Shown piece after piece: positions 1-4,585 of a stretch of DNA of 5,362 nt. Source of the stretch: Ktedonobacterales bacterium. GTDB lineage: Bacteria; Chloroflexota; Ktedonobacteria; Ktedonobacterales; JADMIN01. The first letter of the stretch is position 1. The number at the start of each line of letters is the position of its first letter. The notes below the pieces were generated by a model, which did no database searches, was not told the origin of the DNA, and saw only the letters and a list, made by a program, of their open reading frames with translations. Position numbers and translations under genes: made by a program. The stretch lies in contig JANWHL010000056.1 in NCBI GenBank assembly GCA_025450405.1, positions 1 through 5,362 of the forward strand. Reading direction: 5' to 3'.

Positions 1-282
1 ACGCTATCCCACGCCCCCCTCCACCACGTCCATTTACGGGCCAATCGCAGACGGCGCGTCGTCATCTCGCGCCACCCGAAAATCGCCCAATGGCTGGGTC
101 GTCGCCGGACCTGCGCCCAGGTGCCCCCACGTAGAGCCCACAGCCCAGAATTCTCCTGAAATTCGCCTCACGGTTGAGCCTCTTCTGCCCTTCTCCCGAA
201 AATAGCCTGCGGGCCGCGTGGCCGCCAGACTTGCGCGCGCCGCGTCCGCCGCCCACACGCGACGCGCGAAGCTCAGATTTAC

Positions 283-320
283 ACGCGGATCTTCCATACC
301 GCATCCTCGCCCCACCACCC
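283..320. repeat. Diverged 38-bp direct repeat, copy A (copy B at 589-626)
   Basis: Positions 283-320 align without gaps to 589-626, an offset of 306 bp, with 33 of 38 bases identical. The shared core is gcatcctcgcccca, at 301 and 607. Weaker resemblance extends to the left of both copies (around 158-190 and 470-505), which suggests that a unit of about 306-313 bp was duplicated and has since decayed. The 61-bp tandem repeat begins inside copy A. Confidence 0.75.
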
Positions 321-450
321 GGCTCGCCCGTGGCCATGATGCTCGCCTGGCGCGCCCGCGCGCCTGCCCGCCCCACCACCCGGCTCGCCCGTGGCCATGA
401 TGCTCGCCTGGCGCGCCCGCGCGCCTGCTCGCCCCACCACGCCGCTCGCC
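308..450. repeat. 61-bp tandem direct repeat, about 2.3 copies
   Basis: Copy 1 covers 308-368 and copy 2 covers 369-429. They differ only at the last base (c versus t), so 60 of 61 positions agree. A third, partial and diverged copy runs from 430 to about 450, starting with cgccccaccac as the other two do. The near-identity of the two full copies points to a recent duplication, in contrast to the decayed repeats around it. A period of 61 is not divisible by three, so this is not a repeated protein module. There is no spacer between the copies, which rules out a CRISPR-like layout. Confidence 0.93.
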
Positions 451-532
451 GGCGCCGATTCCCCGCGTCTCTTCAGGGCGCCTCCTGGCTGTACCACCCC
501 GCCTACCCTTGGCCGCCACAGCCATTTTCACG

Positions 533-576
533 CGGCTCGCTGGCGGCTCGCTGGCGGCTCGCTGGCGGCTCGCCGC
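533..576. repeat. 11-bp microsatellite-like tandem repeat
   Basis: The unit cggctcgctgg occurs three times in a row without change (533-543, 544-554, 555-565). A fourth copy (566-576) keeps the first eight bases and then diverges. The period of 11 bp is about one helical turn and is not a multiple of three. Slipped-strand replication is the simplest origin. The repeat ends about 260 bp before the glpD coding region and has no evident regulatory role. Confidence 0.9.
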
Positions 577-588
577 CATGGCACGACC

Positions 589-626
589 ACGCGGACCTTC
601 AATTCCGCATCCTCGCCCCACTACCG
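589..626. repeat. Diverged 38-bp direct repeat, copy B
   Basis: This is the second copy of the element at 283-320, with five mismatches and no gaps. It follows the 11-bp tandem repeat and lies about 160 bp before the Shine-Dalgarno sequence upstream of glpD. The 61-bp amplification seen after copy A is absent here, so that amplification probably came after the larger duplication. Confidence 0.75.
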
Positions 627-700
627 CCCTAGCCGGTGGCCCCCGGCCCGCGGCCACGTTCACCCGCATCTCAAGCGCCCTGCCGCCATAGGACCCATAC

Positions 701-722
701 ACGCGTCATGCGTTAATAGATA
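701..722 (+). promoter_or_regulatory. Possible glpD promoter/operator patch
   Basis: An A/T-rich island (ttaatagatag, 713-723) stands out in very GC-rich surroundings and could supply a -10 element such as TAATAG at 714-719. No good -35 hexamer is found at 16-18 bp. Directly before it, acgcgtcatgcgt (701-713) is an imperfect dyad (5 of 6 arm bases pair around a central c), which could bind a dimeric regulator. Both readings are weak inference from composition and position. Confidence 0.25.
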
Positions 723-775
723 GTGAGAGCACCGCGGCGCCCGTTGCCGCCCCCACGCGCCTGCCCCCAATGCCG

Positions 776-781
776 AAGGAG
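776..781 (+). promoter_or_regulatory. Shine-Dalgarno sequence before glpD (aaggag)
   Basis: AAGGAG is a near-consensus ribosome binding site. It lies 58 bases before the first in-frame ATG of glpD (840), too far to serve it, but exactly 7 bases before an in-frame ATC (789-791). It therefore bears on which codon starts glpD. The ATG at 840 has no purine-rich site at a normal distance. A chance match in purine-containing DNA cannot be excluded. Confidence 0.45.
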
Positions 782-839
782 CCCCGCTATCACCAGTGTT
801 CCGCTGAACGCGGCCCGCCGCGCTTCCGACCTGGACACC

Positions 840-2543
840 ATGGCCCGCGAGGGCGTGGACGTCCTGGTGATCGGCGGTGGGATCACCGGCGCGGGCGTCG
901 CCCTGGATGCTGTCACGCGCGGCTACCGCGTCGGCCTTGTGGAGAAGCGCGACTTCGCCAGTGGCACCAGCAGCTGGTCGACCAAGCTTGTCCACGGCGG
1001 CATTCGCTATCTCCCTGAGGGCGATGTGCCACTGGTGCGTGAGGCGCTCGTGGAGCGTGGCCGGCTGCTCGCCAACGCTCCCCACCTCGTCCACCCACTG
1101 GCCTTTGTCCTGCCGCTCTACGGCTGGTCCCGGCACCCAGTCGGACTGCCCATTGCGCCGCCGGGCGGCATCGGCCTGGATTTTATCCTCGATACGGGAC
1201 TGACAATCTACGACGTGCTCGCCGGGCGCGAGAACATCGCGCGCCACCGTCGCATCGACCGCGACGAAGTGCTGCGTCGCGCCGCCTGCCTGCGGCCCGC
1301 GGATCTGCGTTCCGGCTTCATCTATGATGACGCCCAGACAGATGATGCCCGGCTGACCCTCACCGTCCTGCGCACCGCCGCGGACGCCGGGGCCTATGTC
1401 GCCAATTACGCCACCGTCGTCGGCTTCGACCGCGGCCCCGATGGTCAGGTGCGTGCCGCCCACGTCCGTGTTGACGCCGGCACGGCCGCGGCGCGAGCGC
1501 TGACCATTGCCGCGCGGTTCTTCGTCAACGCGACGGGAGTCTACGCAGAACAGGTGGAGGAACTCATCGGCGAGAGCCCGCGGCTCAGCATCGAACCGAG
1601 TAAGGGCGTCCACCTCGTGGTCACTCGCGAGGCGTTGGACATCGGGGAGGACGCCGTCGTCCTCCCCGAGACAGCGGACCGGCGCGTAATTTTCCTCGTC
1701 CCGTGGCGCTCCCGCGTCCTCATTGGCACGACCGACACGGGCTCCGGCGACCTCGACCATCCGCGCGCCAACGCCGCGGATGTGGACTACCTTCTTGGCC
1801 ACGTCAATCGCAGCGTCACCCACCCGCTGGCGCCGAGCGACATCATCAGCACGTTCGCCGGCTACCGGCCTCTGCTGCGTCTGCGCCACACCCGGACGCC
1901 CGCGCGCCTCTCGCGGTCACACGCCGTCGTGCGGGGCACGAGTGGGCTCATCAGCGTCTCTGGTGGCAAAATGACCACCTACCGGGTCATGGCGCGCGAC
2001 GTAATGAACCGCATCACCGAGCTGGAGGGCACCGGGCGTCGCTGCAAGACGGCCGGGTATCGCCTCTTGGGAGCGACCGGCTGGCCCGGCGCCGCCGAGG
2101 CGCTCACGGCCCGCGGCGCGGCGCTGGGGCTCGGTCCCGATGTCATTGCGCACCTCGGGATGGGCTATGGGTCGCTGGCCGATGAGGTACTCAACCTGGT
2201 GGCGGGGAATGCCGCGCTCGGTCAGCGTGTGGTCCCCGATCTCCCCACCATCGCGGCCGAAATCGTCTATGCCGGCCAGGCCGAGCTTGCCCTCACGGTG
2301 GCCGACGCCCTTGGTCGGCGCACGCGCCTGGCGCTGGAGGCCCACGGGCATGCCGTCGCCGCCGCGCCGCGGGTCGCCGTCCTGCTTGGCGATGCCCTCG
2401 GCTGGGATGCCGAGCGCCGCGCGCGCGAACTGGCTGACTACGCGGACTACATAGCCTTACTCGATGCCGGCATCCCCGACCGCCAGACCAACTCGCCATT
2501 GACCTCGACCGAGCCAGCCAGCCCCCAGCGCCCAACGCCTTGA
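840..2543 (+). CDS. glpD: FAD-dependent glycerol-3-phosphate dehydrogenase
   Basis: Oxidises sn-glycerol 3-phosphate to dihydroxyacetone phosphate at the cytoplasmic membrane and passes electrons through FAD to the quinone pool; the enzyme is central to glycerol and phospholipid-glycerol use. From the ATG at 840 it has 567 residues, close to the Bacillus type (about 555). Visible: the dinucleotide-binding GGGITGAG (12-19) with the acidic E35 at the end of strand 2, ASGTSS (40-45), KLVHGGIRYL (49-58), the VLIGTTDTG segment (293-301), FAGYRPLLR (339-347) and SGGKMTTYR (374-382) closing the FAD domain. A C-terminal DAO_C-type helical domain spans about 405-545, followed by a Pro/Ser/Thr-rich tail of about 20 residues. 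No glpK or glpF is nearby, so it seems to stand alone. The start is uncertain: an in-frame ATC at 789, with a Shine-Dalgarno site, would add 17 residues of the Ala/Arg-rich type that I recall before the FAD motif in related proteins. A GTG at 723 is also in frame. Function is secure; the start is not. Confidence 0.95.
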   Translation: MAREGVDVLVIGGGITGAGVALDAVTRGYRVGLVEKRDFASGTSSWSTKLVHGGIRYLPEGDVPLVREALVERGRLLANAPHLVHPLAFVLPLYGWSRHPVGLPIAPPGGIGLDFILDTGLTIYDVLAGRENIARHRRIDRDEVLRRAACLRPADLRSGFIYDDAQTDDARLTLTVLRTAADAGAYVANYATVVGFDRGPDGQVRAAHVRVDAGTAAARALTIAARFFVNATGVYAEQVEELIGESPRLSIEPSKGVHLVVTREALDIGEDAVVLPETADRRVIFLVPWRSRVLIGTTDTGSGDLDHPRANAADVDYLLGHVNRSVTHPLAPSDIISTFAGYRPLLRLRHTRTPARLSRSHAVVRGTSGLISVSGGKMTTYRVMARDVMNRITELEGTGRRCKTAGYRLLGATGWPGAAEALTARGAALGLGPDVIAHLGMGYGSLADEVLNLVAGNAALGQRVVPDLPTIAAEIVYAGQAELALTVADALGRRTRLALEAHGHAVAAAPRVAVLLGDALGWDAERRARELADYADYIALLDAGIPDRQTNSPLTSTEPASPQRPTP

Positions 2544-2569
2544 CGCCCGCGGCGCCCGGTGCCTACAAT
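2540..2569 (+). promoter_or_regulatory. Predicted sigma70-type promoter for fmdB
   Basis: TTGACG (2540-2545) matches the -35 consensus at five of six bases, and TACAAT (2564-2569) matches the -10 consensus at five of six. The spacer is 18 bp. Transcription would begin near 2576 and leave a leader of about 88 bases before the fmdB ATG. The -35 element overlaps the glpD stop codon (TGA, 2541-2543), so the end of glpD and the start of the next transcription unit share bases. This suggests that fmdB can be expressed independently of glpD. Confidence 0.6.
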
Positions 2570-2604
2570 GCGAGTAAGCCGAACGGGTGCGGCGTACAGA
2601 CCAC

Positions 2605-2640
2605 GCGCGCCAGGCGTCGCGGCGCCAGCGCGCGGCGCGC
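2605..2640 (+). repeat. Inverted repeat in the fmdB leader
   Basis: gcgcgcc (2605-2611) and ggcgcgc (2634-2640) are perfect 7-bp inverted arms around a 22-base GC-rich loop. The structure ends just before the purine-rich ribosome binding region (about 2643-2654) of fmdB, so folding of the leader RNA could affect translation. There is no following T-run, so it does not look like a terminator for glpD. In DNA this rich in G and C, such a dyad may arise by chance. Confidence 0.35.
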
Positions 2641-2663
2641 CCAGGAAGAGGGAGAAGCCACCA

Positions 2664-2945
2664 ATGCCACTCTACGAATATCTCTGCGCCGATTGCAAAG
2701 CCCGCTTCGAAGTCCTCACCAGCTACGAAGCTTCCCAATCCGACACCGTGGTCTGCGCCACTTGCCACGGCACGCGCGTGCGCAAGCTGCTCTCGGTCGT
2801 CGCCCGCACGCGGCACAGCGGCGGCGGGGACGACTTTGGCGACTTCGGCGGCGATGACTTCGGCGGCGATGATTTTGACGACGGCGACGACATGGGCGGC
2901 GGTGGATGCTCCTGCGGCGGAGGCGCGTGCGGCTGCGGCAACTGA
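2664..2945 (+). CDS. FmdB-family zinc-ribbon protein
   Basis: A 93-residue protein beginning MPLYEYLCADC, the hallmark opening of the FmdB/CxxC_CxxC_SSSS family. The family is named after a putative regulator in a methylotroph formamidase cluster; its molecular role is generally unproven. Zinc is expected at C8-x2-C11 and C31-x2-C34. After the ribbon (1-45) comes a basic turn (RTRH, 48-51), then a Gly/Asp/Phe-rich acidic stretch (53-77) with repeated GGDDF, and a C-terminal CSCGGGACGCGN carrying four more cysteines as CxC-x4-CxC (82, 84, 89, 91). The ATG is chosen because the conserved motif starts there and a purine-rich GAGGGAG region lies 9-10 bases upstream. It follows glpD in the same direction by 120 bp but appears to have its own promoter. 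It converges on the ArsR-like gene with 9 bp between stops. The acidic tail is partly encoded by a 15-bp near-tandem repeat (2844-2873). Confidence 0.9.
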   Translation: MPLYEYLCADCKARFEVLTSYEASQSDTVVCATCHGTRVRKLLSVVARTRHSGGGDDFGDFGGDDFGGDDFDDGDDMGGGGCSCGGGACGCGN

Positions 2946-2954
2946 CCGCGCGTC

Positions 2955-4088
2955 CTAACCCCTCGGCCCCAGATGGCGGTCCAATAGCTGGCGCGCATGC
3001 CGGGCCACATCCACCCGTAGCGCGTAGTACGTGAGGCGTTCCCGGTCATACAGCGTCACCAGGCCCGCCGCGCGCAGCCGCACCATGTGGTGCTTGGTCG
3101 TCGCCTTGGTGAGCTTCAATCGCTCCGAAAGCTCCGTCAGATACATCTCGCGTTCGGCCAGCAGGCGCAGAATGCGCAAGCGCGTCGGATCTCCCAGCGC
3201 CTCGAAGAAGCGCAGCACCTCGGGACTGGGCGCCTCCGGATCGACCATGTCCGTCGCGGACTCGATCGCGTCCTCTTCCACCGGCAGAACAAACGTCAGC
3301 GTGTCGCGCCAGAAATGGTAGAAGACGGCTGGGCGGCAGAAATAGCTCGGCGCGAAGACTATGCGCCGTAGTCCAGATGGACGCTGCCATTGCACGCCCC
3401 GCATCGTCTCTTCGACAAACCGATCTGTCGGAACCTCGCTCCGGCGCCGCTCCAGTAGCGCGGCCTCGCGTCGCAGCATGGGATGCACGCGCGACGCCCA
3501 CTCCGCGAACACCGCCGCTTGCCAGACATCCAGCGCCTTCAGCAGTTCGTCGCGCGTCCCCTCAGGGTTCGCGATCACCCCGGCCACGGTGGGCCGCAGC
3601 TCCTCCACATACCGCGTGAGCAAATGGATCCGCTGCTCTTCGCTGCGCGGCGCGGCCAGTGTCGCCGCCAGCACCGCCGACCAATCGGCGCCAAGCCCAT
3701 CTTGATCGAGCAGCACTTCCACGATCTCATCAGTCGGCAGCGCGCGCAGCCACTCCAGAAAATGCGGGACGTCGCGCGGCTCCGGACAGCGCCACACGAG
3801 TGAGATGAGCGTGGCGTGGAGCGAGGTGGCGCGGCCGTCTCCCAGATAATGCCCCAGCACCCCGAGTATCCGTGGATCGGCCGCCTGGCCCGCCGCACGC
3901 GCCGCTTCGATCCAGCCGCGGCCAACATCGTAATCCGTGAAATGGTAGTCCGGTGAGGCCAGCGCCACATGCAAACTGATCAGGAAGTCATAGGTGTCGG
4001 ACGCCAGAATCTCGATCTCCGGCGCCCGCCCGCGGCGGAGATCGACCGCGCGCGGTGGAGCGCCGCGACCATCCGTCCGCGTATCCAC
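2955..4088 (-). CDS. ArsR-family winged-helix regulator with long N-terminal domain
   Basis: A 377-residue putative transcriptional regulator. The DNA-binding part is C-terminal: PEVLRFFEALGDPTRLRIL opens at about residue 288, the helix-turn-helix spans about 317-344 (LTELSERLKLTKATTKHHMV plus the next helix end), and the wing covers about 345-357 before a final dimer helix. This is the ArsR/SmtB fold. The usual metal-site CVC motif is absent, so metal sensing is not supported. The first 280 residues are mostly helical, with a block at 241-270 including RRIVFAPSYF and TFVLPV. This resembles the N-terminal domain (DUF5937-like) I recall in long ArsR-type proteins of actinobacteria and Chloroflexota; its ligand is unknown. 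A GTG start at 4088 is chosen because GGGAGGAGG lies 7 bases before it. No signal peptide or membrane segment is seen. The target is unknown; self-regulation is plausible given the dyad upstream. The stop is TAG. Confidence 0.85.
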   Translation of the reverse strand: MDTRTDGRGAPPRAVDLRRGRAPEIEILASDTYDFLISLHVALASPDYHFTDYDVGRGWIEAARAAGQAADPRILGVLGHYLGDGRATSLHATLISLVWRCPEPRDVPHFLEWLRALPTDEIVEVLLDQDGLGADWSAVLAATLAAPRSEEQRIHLLTRYVEELRPTVAGVIANPEGTRDELLKALDVWQAAVFAEWASRVHPMLRREAALLERRRSEVPTDRFVEETMRGVQWQRPSGLRRIVFAPSYFCRPAVFYHFWRDTLTFVLPVEEDAIESATDMVDPEAPSPEVLRFFEALGDPTRLRILRLLAEREMYLTELSERLKLTKATTKHHMVRLRAAGLVTLYDRERLTYYALRVDVARHARQLLDRHLGPRG

Positions 4089-4095
4089 CGTGATG

Positions 4096-4104
4096 CCTCC
4101 TCCC
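4096..4104 (-). promoter_or_regulatory. Strong Shine-Dalgarno sequence of the ArsR-like gene
   Basis: On the minus strand this reads GGGAGGAGG, nearly complementary to the 16S rRNA tail, with a 7-base spacer to the GTG at 4088-4086. It fixes the start of this gene and suggests efficient translation despite the non-ATG start. Confidence 0.8.
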
Positions 4105-4169
4105 GCCCGCCGTGGGCGGCTGGCGCGACCGCGCCCTCGCGGCCACGCGCCATTGCTGTCCCGCTGGTC

Positions 4170-4195
4170 CTATCATACCGCATCCACTACGATAG
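4170..4195 (-). promoter_or_regulatory. Candidate operator dyad and -10 region of the ArsR-like gene
   Basis: ctatcata (4170-4177) and tacgatag (4188-4195) are inverted arms matching at 7 of 8 positions around a 10-base spacer. The arm centres are 18 bp apart, somewhat under two helical turns. On the minus strand the proximal arm contains TATGAT (4177-4172), a good -10 hexamer, about 84 bases before the GTG start; a repressor bound here would block RNA polymerase. No convincing -35 is seen at 16-18 bp. ArsR-family dimers commonly bind such imperfect dyads at their own promoters, so autoregulation is a reasonable inference, unproven here. Confidence 0.4.
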
Positions 4196-4330
4196 ACCGC
4201 TGAGAGCATGTTCACGAGCGCCATCTATCCATGTGCGGCACCCTTTTGGGCTAGTCAACGCAATGGCCCACGCCGGCGGCTATCGCGGCCGAGAGCCTCT
4301 CGCGTGCATGTCGCGTCGTGTAGACCCACC

Positions 4331-4470
4331 TCCCCCTCGCCCCGTTTCGCCCTCCGGCTCCCCCTCGCCCCGCGGCCGCGCGCGCTTCCTTCTGGCCGCC
4401 CTCGCCGCGCGCTTCCTTCTGGCTCCCCGTCGCCCTTGCGGCCCTCCTTCCGGCTCCCCTTCGCCCTACG
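4331..4470. repeat. Pyrimidine-rich short interspersed repeats
   Basis: The 15-mer ggctccccNtcgccc occurs three times (4356-4370, 4421-4435, 4452-4466) with one variable base. tccccctcgccccg occurs exactly twice (4331-4344, 4359-4372; offset 28). An 18-bp string around cgcgcgcttccttctggc is duplicated exactly (4379-4396, 4406-4423; offset 27). These overlapping spacings of about 27-31 bp indicate repeated slippage or a decayed repeat family. The last copy leads into the G-rich hairpin block. Confidence 0.85.
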
Positions 4471-4505
4471 GGGCCAGGGGGCTGGGGGGTGAGGACCCCC
4501 AGGGG
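4463..4505. repeat. G-run / hairpin block, possible genome-wide repeat
   Basis: The + strand has four G runs (4470-4473, 4477-4481, 4484-4489, 4502-4505), compatible with a G-quadruplex with one long loop. It also has a perfect 7-bp hairpin, ctggggg/cccccag (4482-4488 and 4496-4502) with a 7-base loop, and a small cgccctacggggc dyad. The string gggggctggggggtgagg resembles short intergenic repeats I recall from GC-rich genomes such as Chloroflexota. As RNA from spoVR, which is transcribed from the minus strand, it would be C-rich and could form the hairpin, but no U-tract follows, so a standard intrinsic terminator is not supported. Confidence 0.5.
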
Positions 4506-4585
4506 CGCGTTCTCCTCGTCACCCACCTCTGTGTCCACATTGTGAGTCTCTCCGCCTCCCAGTTGATCCCGTCTCGTCGCCGGCG

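Larger units (their letters stand above)
1..722. other. Repeat-rich noncoding region left of glpD
   Basis: No convincing gene is visible in this stretch. Open frames exist on both strands, but their translations are Arg/Gly/Ala/Pro-rich low-complexity strings without a recognisable domain, and none has a good ribosome binding site. The internal repeats have periods of 61 and 11 bp, neither a multiple of three, so any reading frame would shift from copy to copy; this argues against coding. The stretch is C-rich on the + strand and carries several layers of repetition, listed separately. It ends in a short A/T-rich patch (about 711-722) that may hold the glpD promoter. It could be a decayed intergenic repeat array or the remains of a lost gene; the sequence does not decide between them. 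Confidence 0.7.
4105..4585. other. Noncoding gap between spoVR and the ArsR-like gene
   Basis: No gene is supported here. The part next to the ArsR-like gene (4160-4260) is the least GC-rich and carries the promoter/operator candidate. A TTGACT hexamer on the minus strand (4258-4253) has no good -10 partner at 17 bp. The middle (about 4331-4505) is the C/G-rich repeat cluster listed separately. The part nearest spoVR (4506-4585) shows only an 8-bp palindrome, cgccggcg (4578-4585), directly after the spoVR stop. No T-run-type terminator is seen for spoVR. Confidence 0.7.

Noticed and set aside
308..450. CRISPR array
   Set aside because: The repeats are directly adjacent with no unique spacers, the unit is 61 bp, and no cas gene is present.
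34..702. Long minus-strand frame, and the plus-strand frame 174-632, in the repeat region
   Set aside because: Arg/Gly- or Pro/Ala-rich low complexity; the 61- and 11-bp repeats shift frame between copies; no domain and no ribosome binding site.
723..839. GTG at 723 as the start of glpD
   Set aside because: It would add 39 residues beginning with a Pro/Arg-rich segment unlike GlpD N-termini, and there is no Shine-Dalgarno sequence just before it. The possible extension from 789 is treated as a finding.
643..839. Glycerol-related riboswitch or GlpP-type antiterminator leader before glpD
   Set aside because: No terminator-antiterminator pair with a T-run and no conserved leader motif can be recognised in this stretch.
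770..1018. ATG-initiated plus-strand frame overlapping the glpD start
   Set aside because: It is out of frame with glpD, and its translation is Arg/His/Pro-rich with no motif; the AAGGAG falls inside it, not before it.
660..1889. A 409-codon open frame on the minus strand opposite glpD
   Set aside because: It lies antisense to a well-conserved enzyme, its translation has no recognisable motif, and long antisense frames are expected opposite GC-rich genes with G/C at third positions.
1917..2351. A 144-codon minus-strand frame inside glpD
   Set aside because: Same antisense effect; no ribosome binding site or motif, and it overlaps the conserved C-terminal domain of GlpD.
2587..2663. Upstream extension of fmdB from an earlier start
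   Set aside because: The same frame is open upstream, but the added residues are Arg/Ala-rich, and the family begins at MPLYEY, which matches the ATG at 2664 with its purine-rich binding site.
4482..4502. Intrinsic terminator of spoVR
   Set aside because: A perfect 7-bp GC stem is present but no T-run follows on the minus strand, so it is reported only as part of the hairpin/G-run block.
4251..4538. Minus-strand 95-codon frame in the spoVR/ArsR gap
   Set aside because: It translates the pyrimidine-rich repeats into Gly/Arg/Ala strings, starts at a GTG without a ribosome binding site, and has no similarity to a known family that I can recognise.
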